Below are positions 35,765 through 48,744 of a stretch of DNA of 64,000 bases, one piece after another. A program made the translations under genes and the position numbers. The notes under the pieces were generated by a model, which saw nothing but the letters and a program-made list of their open reading frames with translations, did no database searches and had not been told where the DNA came from. The DNA lies in NCBI GenBank assembly GCA_022818135.1, contig JAFMSR010000014.1, forward strand, positions 42,209,487 through 42,273,486. The letters run 5' to 3'. How positions within the stretch are numbered: the first letter of the stretch is position 1; every line of letters begins with the position of its first letter. This DNA comes from Saxidomus purpurata (lineage: Eukaryota > Mollusca > Bivalvia > Venerida > Veneridae).

Positions 35765-36236
35765 TTTTTGTGTCACCCATTCGGAGAAAAGGTGACATCG
35801 GGATCGCTTTATCCGTCAGTCCGTTCTTCGGTCCGTCCGACACACAAACTTAAAGTTGGCTATAACTTTGCCATTTCTTAAGATTTCTTCATCAAACTTT
35901 ACAATTGTATTGCTTATGACAAAAGGGTCATGATGCCGCCAAATTTTATAGGTCAAGGTCATATTTGACAGGGTAATGCCCCTTTTTTTCTTAGATTTTG
36001 TCACGAAAATTAACGTTGGCTATAACTTTGCCATTTCTTAAGATTTCTTCAACAAACTTTACAATTGTATTGTTTATGACATAAGCGTCATAATGCCGCC
36101 CAATTTTGTATGTGAAGGTCATATTTGATAGAAATGTGCCCCTTTTTATACTTAGATTTTGTCGTAAATTTATTAGTTATTCTAACAAAGCGTAAGAGGG
36201 CCACACAAGTGTTCTACTGAACACCCACCTTGTTTT
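35765..36236 (+). mobile_element. Helitron-like tandem-unit element B
   Basis: The head has CACCCATTCGG, GGTGACATCGGGATCG and a GTCCGTC tract. Two units of about 155 bases follow, each starting GTTGGCTATAACTTTGCCAT and containing CAAACTTTACAATTGTATTG (about 35856 and 36015). The 3' end is the hairpin GTGTTCTACTGAACAC then CCACCTTGTTT. Same end design as elements A and C. Confidence 0.7.
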
Positions 36237-36676
36237 CTAGCTACCAATCGTTGTTATATACTCAAAATTGCGCCGACCATCTGTATTAAAGATAGTTCTT
36301 GTTAAACAAGTGACATAGACATAACAGAAGTAAATTTATTATTAAAAAAAAACATTTATTGTTTGGTGTTTTTTATGATAAATTCACCTCGCGCAAGTTA
36401 AAATATGAAAATTGTATCACTTTGAGTTGAGATATATTCAATATCCATTCAAAACAAACAAATTTTCTTTTTATTTTACGCTAACTTTTAATACAAATGA
36501 AAAATTATGTATGTACACTACTTAAAAAGTAGTTTCAGTAGACCTATATCACCCACACTGTGACTGATATGAAATTTATATCATCATTCTGTATTTCACA
36601 GATATAACACAGTATTTCATTAGTTAAATGTAGCATACTATAAATGGTGATTTCATTGTTTTACAAAATCTTGTGT

Positions 36677-37547
36677 CATTTTTAGCTCACCTGGCATTGC
36701 CAGGGTGAGTATTTAGGATGGATGATTGTCCGTCGTCCGTCAACATTTTGCTTCTGAAACCACTGGGCCAATGTAAATAAAACTTGTCAGGGATGTTACA
36801 TGCATGAAGCTTTACTAAAATGTTTAAAAAAACTACATTCAATGCAGAATTCTCGTTGGTATGGCAGAAATAGAAAAAAAAAACTTCGAAAAATCTTCTT
36901 TGAAACCACAAGGCATAGAGCTTAGATATTTGGCATGTAGCATTGTCTAGTGGACTTCTACCAGGATTGTTCAATTTCTAAGCCCCGGGTCAAAATTGAC
37001 CCCGCTCGGGGGGTCACTTGGTTTTACATAGGTTTTTATAGGAAATGCTTTAAAAATCTTTTTCTCTGAAACAACATGGCCTAGAGCTTAGATATGTAGC
37101 ATGTAGCACTGCCTAGTAGACCTCTTCAAAGTTTGTTCAAATTAAGCCCCTGGGGTTAATATTGGCCCCGTCTAGGGTGACTTGTTTTACAAAGACGTAT
37201 ATAGGAAAACCTTTTAAAAATCTTCTCCTCCAAAACTACAAGGTTTAGAGCCTGGATATTTACTGTGTAACAGTGTCTAGTGGATATCTTCCAAGTGTGT
37301 TCAAATCATGCCCCCAGGGTCAAAATTTACTCTGCCAAGGGGGTCGTTTTGTATAGATTTTTTAAAAAATCTGTTTTCTTTTAAACTACAGAGCCAAGAG
37401 CTTAAATATTTGGTATATTACATTGTCTAGTGGTCTTCCACATATTTTGTTCAAATCATGTCTCTGGGGTCAAAATTGACCACACCCACCAGGGAAGTGC
37501 ACTTGTACTCAGGTGAACGTTATATGGCCATTATGGCCCTCTTGTTT
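36677..37547 (+). mobile_element. Helitron-like tandem-unit element C
   Basis: Starts TTTTTAGCTCACCTGG with an internal palindrome ending CCAGGGTGAG; element A also starts CATTTTTAGCTC. A GTCCGTCGTCCGTC tract is followed by about four units of 150 bases with AGAGCTTAGATATTTGG, GTCTAGTGGACTTC and GGGTCAAAATTGACC. The 3' end is CAGGTGAACG, hairpin ATGGCCATTATGGCC, then CTCTTGTTT. No long open frame. Confidence 0.75.
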
Positions 37548-38458
37548 AATCCAACATGGAAAACTGAGGATGAAATTTTAGAGCAGGGACATGTTGTCGA
37601 TTCACTGACCCCTTAATGATTTTTTCTATCAAGGAAGATGTCATGTACGAAATTTGCGTGATAGCAGTTTCACACCCATCAAGCCCATCAACTTGTACCA
37701 AAACAGGGCATGTTTAGAAGGATGTGAGAATTCTGAAACAGTTCAGAAATGAGAAAATTCTTCATTTCAGCCACCATGCCGGTTTCAAGGAAATTTAAGT
37801 AGTTTATGTACGTGTAGTTTTTCTTAATGCAAAATTATAATGTTACAGTAACCTGCATTCTTTCTTTGATTTAAGCAAATCATTAAAATACTTAAGCTTA
37901 GTTTCAAATCACAGCGGGACAGTTTGTTATATCTCAAACAGTTGCAAGATCTCAAATTAATCTCTTTACATGAAACCAAATGTAAAAGATCATTTGTATA
38001 AGCTGATATATCACTTAATACCATTAATTAGATCTTTATCACCAGGTTAAATGTTTCTGGATTATGGTAAACGTTTTTTTAAAGATATTTGCAACTTTCA
38101 AAAATGTCCGCATGACTGATGCACCTAACATACCGTCAGTGTGATGTACTCCACATTCTATTTCAAAATATTTTTAAAAAAAAAGTTTTTCGACCCAATG
38201 TGGAGACAGTGCTGGCGGCGATTAAAAAAAAATGGAATCGTTAAAACTGTTGAGTTCACCTTCCAGGCAAAATACATATAAAAGTTTGGTATTTGTATTG
38301 TTTAAATGCACCAGGTCGCACCATATATACCTTGAATAAGGATGGCGGACCATAGGCACATCTAACAAACAAACTGTTTAAATGCACTATTACATTTTAT
38401 TCAAGTAAACGTATAAAAGTTCTACTTTAAATATAACGTTTTTATTTGATGTTCAGCC
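37548..38458. other. Intergenic DNA, no gene seen
   Basis: No recognisable exon or repeat. Short chance frames only. Confidence 0.4.
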
Positions 38459-38496
38459 GATGCACTAAGAATGAGTGCATCATTTCTTAGTGCATC
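38459..38496. repeat. Perfect 13-bp inverted repeat (hairpin)
   Basis: GATGCACTAAGAA at 38459-38471 pairs with TTCTTAGTGCATC at 38484-38496 across a 12-base loop that repeats the words GTGCATCA. Confidence 0.7.
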
Positions 38497-39384
38497 ATAT
38501 CTATTGTTAAAATAAACACAACCCTTATAATCATAAATCCAGAAGATTATTCATGTCACGCTGCCAGATTCCAGTACTTTGTACTGTGAAATGTAATAAT
38601 AAACACAAAGCTACTGGGTCAACTGCATAGAGTATTACACTAGACTCAGGTATTCGTTGAAATATGTATGTCACCTGTTGGTACTTAAAACAGTTCACCA
38701 ACAGTATAGGAATAGATAATTACATTGTATTAACAGTATTAACAGTATTACCTATTTCTATTGAGATAGCAATTCATCGGAAGAGTGGGAAGAATGCTGA
38801 AGTATATAATAATGTAATTGGACAAAAATAGGGGAAAACATAAAACTGGAGTTAAGGTTGCAAAACTAGAATATGCCTTTGGTCTGTAGATTGCTTGATT
38901 GGAATTCTTTTTAATTCTTTGCAATTATGTTGCAAGTATAAGTTTATGTGTTGCTTTACTTTTCAAGCAATCATCGATAAACGCAGTGTTTTCTAGCAAC
39001 AATGTAAACATAGACTTTTCTTTTTGCTAAAAGTGCCACTCTACATCTAGCAGATTATATTCTCCAAACATATGTGTGTTCAGTGAACGTAAAACGATAA
39101 ATCAACACTATATTTAAGAACGATATATATCCAGAAATTCTTCGTTTTTCCAACAATAATCAACATGGAATTCTTCTGTACAAAAAAAATTTAAATGTAT
39201 TGCTTAAACTTTAAGATTAAGTAATACTTCTTGCATTTATTATATAATTTATGTTTTTTAAGTTATCTAATTTGACATCGTTTGTAAAGAAAATCTCTTT
39301 AATAACAGTAAAATTATCCGCAGATGTTCCAAGATCAAACAACTAAAAATTAACTCTAAACATCTCAGTAACGGCATACTCTAC

Positions 39385-39738
39385 AACTGATGTCAAACTA
39401 AATAACCTCCAACATATGAATAATAGAATATTTGGAAGCATTAAAGCTTAACCTAAAAGTTCCAGCTATGCATATCCAGTCATTATCGATCTTAACAGCG
39501 GTTTAAAATATGCTACAGTTTCCGTAATCCATTCAATAATCTATGTAGAGTCGTTGTTGTACAATTAATGCGTTTGCGATTTATTACAGAAAGCCTCTAT
39601 ATTGATTAATTGTGGTAAAATGAGGCATTTTTCGCCATAGGTTCTTCTTTGAAATTGTATTTATTTATCATTTTACGTTCATTGAACACATAATCTATGT
39701 TTCGAGAATATAATCTGCTAGATGTAGGGAGTGCCTGT
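39385..39738 (-). repeat. Dispersed repeat R1, inverted copy
   Basis: Reverse-complement partner of 40344-40700, sharing GTTGTACAATTAATG, GCCATAGGTTCTTCTTTGAA, CGTTCATTGAACACATAATC and TAGATGTAGGGAGTGCC over about 350 bases. With its partner it makes a large inverted repeat whose loop holds the MITE at 40063-40294. Confidence 0.8.
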
Positions 39739-40062
39739 TTAGTATGATAATTATTTATTCAGCAGTCAAACATAATCAAATTTGTTATCTTCAAGGTTTA
39801 AGATATTTAAAAGCTTGAAAATTATCTCGTTCAAACACATAATTTCATTTTATCCAGTTTGAGAAAATGACAGTTTTATCAAAACAACTCTTTTCATTAG
39901 ATGTAAAGTATGAAATAATCAGAAAGTAATGTTTTTGCACTAAATTTAACTTTTTAGAAATACGCCTTTGCATATACGCACTTGCAGCATATTCAAGTCA
40001 GATAAATTTTATTTAAAAAAAAAAAAACATGCTTGACTTATGTTTTTGTACACATTGATTCA

Positions 40063-40294
40063 ATACTTAACAACTTCAAAAACGCAACCTTTTTAATAAC
40101 TCATAGATTTTGAGCAGGGGATTTATCTCATTATATGCAAAATCATTGACGTTTACAAATGAAATTATGCTGGGATTTTGTAATGAACTTGTTGAATAAA
40201 ACCAAGGAATGGCAAAAAAGCATGTTTTTCTCGAACTTGCAATTTCGAGACAATACGCGTAAAATTCCATCTTGCGTTTTTCAAGTTGTTAATA
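40063..40294. mobile_element. MITE, same family as 7291-7487
   Basis: Inverted ends ACTTAACAACTTCAAAAACG (from 40065) and CTTGCGTTTTTCAAGTTGTT (40271-40290), with one mismatch-type change from the 7.3 kb copy. The internal block TGACGTTTACAAATGAAATT is the complement of the block in that copy. It sits in the loop between the two inverted R1 copies. Confidence 0.75.
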
Positions 40295-40343
40295 TGTTTT
40301 TCGTTTGTATCATGGTTACGGTTGTACTTCAAAGAATTAAAAG

Positions 40344-40700
40344 AGGCACTCCCTACATCTAGCCGCTTATATTCTCGAAACATAGATTTTGTGTTCAATG
40401 AACGTAAAATGATAAATAAAAACAATTTCAAAGAAGAACCTATGGCGAAAAATGCATCATTTTACCACAGTTAATAAAGTATAGTACTTTCTGTAATAAA
40501 TCGCATCCACCCATTAATTGTACAACAACAACTCTGCATTAATTATTGAATGGTTTACAGTACTGCAGTATTTTAAACCGCTGATTTTATCGATAATGAC
40601 CGGGAATGCATAGCTGAAACTTTTAGGTTAAGTTTTAATACTTCCAAAGATTCTATTATATATGTTTTGGAGGTTATTTAGTTTGACAACAGTTATAGGG
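40344..40700 (+). repeat. Dispersed repeat R1, direct copy
   Basis: AGGCACTCCCTACATCTAGC, TGTGTTCAATGAACGTAAAA, AAAGAAGAACCTATGGCGAA and GATAATGACCGGGAATGCAT match the copy at the right window edge closely. A short part also occurs at 39034-39105. Confidence 0.8.
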
Positions 40701-43700
40701 TATGTCCCTTTTAATGTAAAATCATTTAAGAATCCGTTAAACAGTATGGCACAAAAGGAGCCTCTGAATAATTTTAGTATTCACAAGCTGGCGTATACCA
40801 AATTTAGATGCAGCCAGTAAATTGCAAAACTAAGCGAACTTTATTTGCGTACATTTCTTTCCTGATTATGCTCTTTGATTAAGGCATGGCATTAAAGAAA
40901 TGTGTTTCGCTTCATCTCGCAGCAGGACATTCTGTCTTATTTTCGGCATTTAGCATTTGATAAATTAATCTCTACTTTAAAACAAATTCTGAAAGTATAA
41001 ATAGCTGATAGATCGTGAAAGTCGTCATTAAGTTTTTATCCGCACGAATCGAATTCTTGAATTTGATAAATGACGTGTTAAACCCGTTTTTCTACACGCC
41101 AAAATATATATAATAAGTGCAAAGATGAAAATGAAACAAAACGAATAATTGAAAGGAAACATTGCATTGTATAGCTGATTTCATATTTGCTTGAAGCGCA
41201 TTTAAGTGCTAGAAAATTATCTCGTTCAAGTGATTCGGGACATCGTTTTCTATCAGTTAATGTAAGAATATTTGTATGGAAACATTCCACTTGCATTAAA
41301 TGTTAAGCAGAATTTGATTAGATCATTATGTACTGTACTAAAATAAATTTTGGGTAAGTTTGCGAATGGCTGTGATATAGTTCAAATTGATTGGAGCACA
41401 CGTCATTTGATACCTATATAACGGTAGATACGGGTTAATCTTACAATGATGTTATTGTTCAAAATGGCTGTATTACCTCTTGGTCAAACGATGCTCAAAA
41501 CACTGGGAATACTTACAGAACATGAACGAAATAAGCTCTACTGTTCCATCAAAATGAAAACATGCTTTCCAAAAAGATGGATTTTCACTTTTCTGCTAAG
41601 AATGTAAAAATAATTCAGGGTTTTATTCCATATTCAACAGGAATACAAGTCTTATACAGCGTGTAGTATTTTGATAAGAACCTTAGTAAATTTCTAAGGA
41701 GTAAAATGTGTGATATAATATCCTTCTACAAACTTTGATGATCTAAACAGTAATTCAACTCTGAGTTTTTTGTAGTTTGCTATAATATATAGTATTATAT
41801 AAAATTATACAATGAAAATCATACGATCGGCCAGGGCATCCCAAAACTTAATGATAAAATTGAGCCTTTTTCAGGATTTTGTTTCCAACTATTTTGATTT
41901 GCTATTTATGTTTCATTTGAATGACTTTAGAATGATAAGATTCATCATGTTGATACTTAACACCTAACCTTTTCTTCGAAATAATCATAATCGTCAATAT
42001 CTCAATCGCTCCCAAAAATACCCCGCCCCCCCACCCGATGTAAATGATTGTGGAACTCTCGAGACAATAACTCTTACAATGTGAAAAAGTTTTTAGTCAA
42101 ACAGGAGTTAAATGCCACAAATGCATGCAAGTCTTTGATCACACATTTATCACACCTTCCCAGTTTCGATGGCTACAAAATGAACTTGTTCGTATAAAAC
42201 TTATGTTATATGTTTATGACCGCGAACATTAAATAACTTTCAGGCATTTCAAATACATTAAAAATGCATTAGCCATATCTCATTGTTGCCGGGACAGTTT
42301 CATTTGAAAGTTCGCATTATATTAGCCCACTTTTATAGCCGCTTTATATAAATTTATACCTTATCATTATAAAAGTTATCTTATGATAAAAAAAACTAAA
42401 TTGCTGCACACCCAACAGAAGAAATAACAATAAACTTTTTCAAAAACGCCTTTAATACAAGTATCTTTTAGGACGTAAAGATTTTATGTTATTAGCCTCA
42501 GCATGAATCTTAAGAACACTATATTGATACTTTATTGATGTAAAAACTTCGAATCACTGAATGAAAGAGATAAGAGGTCACCATATAAGTGTGAGCCATG
42601 GAAGTGGTTGGTGTCTGAACAAAAACATTTAGAGCTATTGTTGATGTTGTGGGCAACTAAAATATTATTCGACAAAATGACACAACTTTATCTATGCATA
42701 TATGCTTAATAAAACAACATACGCATTTACAACGTTCTATAGCTATATAATCCTTTCAAGAAGTGCGCATCTGAAAAAAGTCTATATTTATTTAAAGTTC
42801 ACAACAGTCAGTGCAGGTTTGTAAATTTGTGTGACGAAATGCCCATGGGCAACAACCGCGTTCTATTTCGTGCAAGTACGTGGAGTGTTACATGCTTGGA
42901 ATTAGCAATTTGCCCCCTTTGATACTAAGATAAGAACATATTTGGTTTCATTTCACAGTAGGGTATTCCATCATACATCTGATATTTACGATTTTTCGAA
43001 TTAATTACTACTTAAAATCAAGCTTTCCCTGATCGATCGTAAAAATGTGAATATTTCTTTATCACATGAAACATGCCTTCGAGTTCTAAACAGACGTTCT
43101 TTTATATCGCACTTATTTTTGAGCGGTAGATACATGCCATTTACCATGGCGTATAATGTACTCTAGACCTAACCTAAAACATGTTCACAGATACTTTGTT
43201 TTCTAAAACAATGTGGATCAGCATTTCGAAACAACCCAAGCTGATAAAAATGCATAACAGTTTGATTTACTTTCCCAGCCTAAAGCCATTTAAAACCTAG
43301 AAAATAGTCACGTAACAATCCATTTTTACGTTGACAGGTATAGCAGCAAATTACATTTTCGTTGAATGTGAAATAAAATAAGTTTAGATATTAATGTTTT
43401 TGCACTTAATTAACCTTTAAGAGGAACATGTTCGTTTATACGCACTGTGCAACATATACACGTCAGTCAAATGATTCGAAGTTATTACTAAAGTTCTTGA
43501 TTTATTGCAAGTTTACACTTATTTAATCGAGTAATAAATGTGATTATATTTCCAACTAAATTATGGTTGCAGCTCTACATTAAGCCAATTTGAATTCACT
43601 AAATAATATTTACCTTTGACTACGCGAGTGTTTTCGACCCGTAAATCGACATAGAACTACATGAGCTTCTGAAAACCTTTTTCTTGCACAGGAGTATAAA

Positions 43701-43915
43701 ACCGACTATGTGAATACCTGAACTGGAAGCAGAGCTGAATGGTATAATTAAGCACTTTCTTTGGAGCAAACCCCCAAAACGCATGGTTTCTAAATAACTT
43801 CTTCATCCATTTGAATGACTGTGTCTTAATGTCGTTAGAGGATCCTTAACATTTCCGATCGAATATGAGGAGTAAATATAATTTCCAACACAGAATGTCA
43901 AGTCTTACTTTTCAG
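40701..43915. other. Region without an assigned gene
   Basis: Contains diverged local duplications: the word AAATTATCTCGTTCAA recurs at about 39826, 41214 and 45347, and 42240-42460 resembles 46190-46410. A TATAAAA lies at 43693-43699. A short GC-richer frame near 42835-42915 was considered as an exon but not supported. Confidence 0.35.
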
Positions 43916-44312
43916 ATCAGAAATAGCGCCTGAGTTTATAGCCAGTTTAATTCTCCTGCCCTTTATCGTAACGAGCATACTAGCCATTGCCACAATGCTA
44001 GTAATACTATTTAGGTAAATCATGCAATAATAGAGTATGTGTCGTTTCTTTGATATCTCTAAATTAATACATACATGTATACCTTTTTAAATAATACTAA
44101 CATCTCTTTAAGAATTGATAGCTATATTTCTACCCTCTATTTCTACTTCTCTTTTGTTCAATATTCAAAGAAATAAAGCTCTGATACAAAGCATTGTTAC
44201 AATATACGTGGTGAACATTAGGCTTAAAACAGCCATAAGGTTCTCTGTTTACGAAGAAAAAGTCTCTGTTTACGAAAAAGTCAGAAGTACTCTTCCTTTG
44301 TCGTGTATTTAA
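43916..44312 (+). CDS. Candidate C-terminal exons of a single-pass membrane protein with a tyrosine-repeat tail
   Basis: Two exons, 43916-44014 and 44222-44312. Exon A (99 bases, 33 codons' worth, phase 2 at both ends) follows the acceptor CTTACTTTTCAG and ends TTTAG before GTAAAT. It reads SEIAPEF and then about 25 hydrophobic residues (IASLILLPFIVTSILAIATM, then LVILF), a transmembrane helix. The next acceptor ATTAG restores AGG (Arg), a basic stop-transfer RLK, then AIRFSVYEEKVSVYEKVRS and a TAA stop. AATAAA follows at 44403-44408. The tail holds SVYEKV, which fits the ITIM pattern S/I/V/L-x-Y-x-x-V, beside a near copy SVYEEKV. The upstream extracellular exons are not found, the second acceptor has a poor pyrimidine tract, and no homologue is recognised. 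A signalling receptor or small membrane protein is inference only. Confidence 0.4.
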
Positions 44313-44402
44313 TCACTTGACTATCTTATACATTTCTTTGGTACTAGAAACGCTCGGATAGTTTCAGTACTTAATCAGTTAAATGATTTATCCTAGAAGC
44401 CA

Positions 44403-44408
44403 AATAAA
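44403..44408 (+). terminator. Poly(A) signal candidate AATAAA
   Basis: About 90 bases after the TAA of the candidate membrane-protein tail exon, on the same strand. Common by chance in AT-rich DNA. Confidence 0.35.
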
Positions 44409-44924
44409 GATGTTGTCAGACACAAAATGAGTGACAGAAGTTTTTAAGATGAGTTTAGCCGAAATCATATACCTGTAAATTATCTTTACAAAAAATTTCA
44501 CTAGTGGTTATTTTCATTACATATCTGCTATCATTGTTACTAAACAAATGCCCTAGATCATGAAACGACAGTCATCTTATGAAGACCTTTGCTGCTTCAA
44601 TCTTGTATTTTGTATCAAACATTTTTTCAAACAAGCTTCATTTGGATTATGAAATTTATGTACTTTTACAAAAATTAGCATGGTGTCTTATGATACATCC
44701 AAAATGTGAGACCTTAAATGTATAGAAGATTACTTCAATTATGATCCGGTCAAAGTTACTCCAATTAACAAGCAAATAAACAAATAAAATCTTGAAAAAC
44801 GTTGGTCTCTTTAAACCTGGCTTGCCTTGCTTAAACAATTTAGCTTTTTTCAAGTTTAATACGGGATATATTTTTAAATGACATTTAAAAAGTATAAATT
44901 GCTGATGTATGATAAGTAGGTGCA

Positions 44925-45262
44925 AGTAAGGCCTTACCACCTTGCATTTGTTTAATGCCACATTTAACCCCTTCTTTCATATATAAACGTTATAAAGCAA
45001 GTACTAAAAAGAACGTTAAAAGAAATGAGTAAGGAAACATGCCTGTGAAAGACATATATTTCTTTTCAAAACGACAGAAGCAATGTTCTACATTGTAAGG
45101 CTTTACCACATTACATTTGTTTAATGACACGTTTTAACCCCTTCTTCCTAATATAAAAGTCATATAGCAAATACTAAAAAGATCTTTTAACAAGAGGATT
45201 AAGGAAGCAAGCCTGTGAAAGACATTTATTTCTTTTAAAAACGACAGAAGCAATTTTCTACA
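44925..45262 (+). repeat. Tandem duplication of about 169 bp, two copies
   Basis: 44925-45093 and 45094-45262 share GTAAGGC-TTACCAC, CATTTGTTTAATG, AACCCCTTCTT, AGTACTAAAAAGA, GCCTGTGAAAGACAT and AACGACAGAAGCAAT in order. Confidence 0.8.
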
Positions 45263-47610
45263 TTGGCACATTGTAGTGGAAAAAAAACACAGTATTATCA
45301 TACTGTTGAATTTACCTCCTGCGTTGAAAGAATTTAAGCACTCTTAAATTATCTCGTTTAAATTCGGAAGAACATTCTTTTGTTTATGAGAAAACGTGTA
45401 TAAAAGAGTTTTATTGAAATTTTGCACGTTCGTTAAATGTAAAATATAAGACGATGACATCACAATGTGTTGTACTTTAGAAATCAAACAGATTTGTATA
45501 CCTACTTTTGCACTATAATACGAGTTAATTTTAGTACACGTTATTAAATCATCTTTTGTTTGCTCTATGAAATAGATGTAGAGGGCTTAATGATTAAAAT
45601 TAGACCTTCATATAAATTACATTTATCTTCAATTGTCTGATTTGAAATAATTTCCTACAACATTAACAGTTTCTTCGACCTGACCTTTCCGTTGCAGTTG
45701 TTATATTGGATGGTTATGAAGAACATATTCAAGATAGCTTCTTTGATTCTACCCATCGTCATAAGTTGCAATGAGAGATACTTTAGATTGTAATTCCTGT
45801 TGTTAAAGATAAGATGATGATTCTGAACATTTGTAATTTTACCAAGGAATAACCTGGGTCATCTTTCGTTTAATGTAATACCAGTATACCTTTTGTTTGG
45901 ATTCCGCTTCCGCCTTCATTTTAATAATTAGTCCAAAATTACTTTAGACAAAAACTGCATTGAAATCTTTAAAGACTGTTGAAAGAAAGATTTCACATTT
46001 TATGAAACAAACTGGTCTTTAGTGATGAATATATTAAACAAATGATCTATATCTAATTTAGTGTTAAGCAATTTACTAATTGCACTCTATAAAAAGTTAA
46101 TGGAGTATACGTTACAAGTTTGTAAATGAGTCAAAAAGCTCAACTTTCTTCGCAAATCTAAATGTTTGAACGCTCATGAAATATCTATCCATAAACTCAA
46201 ATACTAGTATATTAAAATATCAGTGGTGGCATTCCTATGGTGCCGGGGCTATTTCATGTAAAGGTAGTTGCTATTAAAGATTACATTATGAAATTGGTAC
46301 TTCATTTAAATTGATACCTTATCATCAAGTACGTTATCTTATGGTATAAAATAGATGAACGCCTAACTAACAAAGCTTTACAAAAATAACAATATACCTT
46401 ATTGAAAACGCCTATGAAAGAAATGCCTGCTGATACACAAATATTTGGCGTCATTTTGATTAGCTTGGAAATTAAGAAAGCCGCATTAATCAAAATATTA
46501 AAATTAAAGCGTGTAATGATTGAACAAAATATACACCTGTCCACTATGGTGCTTTAAAAATGAATGCTAGTCTCCCTTATGATGTATAAATAGATCTATA
46601 TCTTATGAAGTAGGTAGTTCATTACTATTATCTCATGACAAGGATAATAAAATAAGAATTTCTTATTACTCAACAATGTTCAATAGGAATATATCTGTTA
46701 TATACACGTACATTTTAGCTGTAACTTTGGCAATATTCCATTTTTCTTATAAATCACTCTTAACTGTTTTTCTTAAAATCATAATGGTTACTAACACCAA
46801 TAATTTTAATGTACGTGCGTGGGTATTTAGATGCTTATATGGCTTTACCTGCTCGATGATTGGATGCTTGAAATTGTAAAATACTTAGAAACACGCAGCT
46901 GTGCAATAATGAAACACAAACATCTCTCTTGCGAAATGTTAATGAGAATGCAAAAGGAATTGTGACAAATTATCAAGAACTATTTAAATGATAAATGATT
47001 TCAAAGAAGTACGCCCTCTTTAAAAGTATACACATAAACCTGTTCTTTATATTTCTGTTATTGTGTGTGTGGTACATCCGTGATAAAGCTGTTGATGCAA
47101 ATGAATTAAATTAAAACTAAGAACGTTTGTATACAGTAGTCTATCATAGAAAGTTTTCATCAGACATGTATGAGTTAGAGAAGCCGCACTAACTTGAAAT
47201 TGTAATACTGCAGATCGTCTAAAGAAAGGCATTGAGTATATTGTACTTATATCTAAACGAAACAAGCGTGGTCAAATAGATGAAAATCTCGTAGAGGATT
47301 TAATAATGTTCACTGAATAAACCTTTTTCTCAGAGTAAACAAGTGTAAATGGAAATTTTTATTTTTACATTTGTACATTTGCACCAAACCTTTAAAGAAA
47401 ACCACATGTTTATTGTGTTTTAACGTTTTTAATGTACTTACCTGAAGAATATTAATGTTTTTCTTGCTACATTTATAATGCAATTAGCCTTTGGGTACAA
47501 ACCAGCAATAGAAGATGTGTATTTATTACATAGTAGTTCATTCACAAAACATAAAGTCTTACTAACATATTTACGCTAGCTAAATGTATCAAAGTGAATA
47601 TCGCATTATT
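45263..47610. other. Region without an assigned gene
   Basis: Parts resemble 41.2-42.5 kb. A short frame from about 45711 reads MVMKNIFKIASLILPIVISC, signal-peptide-like, after GTTGCAG, but stops eight codons later without a clear donor. Nothing else supported. Confidence 0.3.
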
Positions 47611-48722
47611 AAACCCCCACAAAACGAAGTTTGAGGGGGGGATATAGGAGGGAGCTTTTTTGTTTGGGGGGGGGGGGGGTCTGTTGGTTTTAGGTTTCCG
47701 GATGATAACTCATGAACGACTTGACCGATTTAAATAATATTTAGTACACAGGTGCAACATAAAAAAATACTAGTCAAGTTCGACTTTGGGGTCAGTAGGT
47801 CAAAGGTCAGGTCACAGTGACCCTGAACAGTAAAACAGTTTCCAGATGATAACTCTGAACGACTGACCAATTTAAATATTTTTGGTACACGCTGTAACTC
47901 ATGAAATACAGGTCAAGTTCACTTTGGGGTCGAGGCCAAAGGTCGGTCAATCTTGAACAGTAAAACGGTTTCCGGATGTAACCATGAACGATGAATAAAA
48001 ATTTTGGTACACATCAAAACATAGGAGAAAATCCGCGGAAGGACGAACAGAAAACGGTTTCCGGATGATAACTATAAAGACTTATTTAAATGATTTCTGG
48101 TACAAGTGTTACATCATGAAATACAGGTCAAGTTTGACTTTGGGGTCTTTAGGGCAAGGGCAAAGGGTGACTCGGAATAGTAAAACGTTTCTGATGATAA
48201 CTTGAAATTATTTAGGTTATTTTTGGTACACAGCTGTAACATCTGAAATACAGGTCAAGTTCGACTTTGGGGTCAGTCCAAGGCCAAGGTCGCAGTGACC
48301 CCAACCCCAAACATGAACAGCAAAACTGTTTCCGGATGATAACTCATGAAAGGCTTGACCTATTGAAATAATTTTGGGTACAAGGTGTAACATCATGAAA
48401 TACGGTCAGGTTTGACTTTGAGGTCTGTAGGTCAAGGTCACATGACTCGGAACAGTTAAAGTTTCCGGATGATATCTTAAGAACGCTTGGGGCGGATCAT
48501 GAAATTGATAGGGAGGTTAGGATATTAACATGTTTGAAAAAACCTATTAAATTTAATAATAATCCATACTTTCCAACCTTACATATTTTGTGGTATTAAA
48601 ACAATACTTTACACATCTTATTGTATAATAACTGAAATGTATGTCCTTGTGGCCATTCTTTCTTATGGTTGACTTCTGTGACAAGGCGGTTTGTGGGGGT
48701 ATCGTCTTGTGACAGTTCTAGT
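47611..48722 (+). mobile_element. Helitron-like tandem-unit element D
   Basis: Inverted ends ACCCCCACAAAAC (47613) and GTTTGTGGGGGT (48689-48700). About seven units of 90-140 bases start TTTCCGGATGATAACT and contain CAGGTCAAGTT-GACTTTGGGGTC. Several units are shortened, so this copy is decayed. A 15-base G run lies at about 47666-47680. The end CTTGTGACAGTTCTAGTT is a degenerate form of the hairpin-plus-CTTGT end of elements A to C. Confidence 0.7.
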
Positions 48723-48744
48723 TAAACTTACAGATAACTTACGC

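Noticed and set aside
42835..42920. Short GC-richer plus-strand frame (LCDEMPMGNNRVLFRA) ending near a GTACGT donor
   Set aside because: It could join the transmembrane exon at an alternative acceptor in matching phase, but it is too short and the acceptor is unsupported.
43680..43740. TATAAAA with a following segment bounded by splice-like signals
   Set aside because: All three frames of the putative exon contain stops, and the only ATG is followed at once by TGA.
45711..45800. Signal-peptide-like frame MVMKNIFKIASLILPIVISC
   Set aside because: Stops after 27 codons with no convincing donor; hydrophobic runs arise easily in T-rich DNA.
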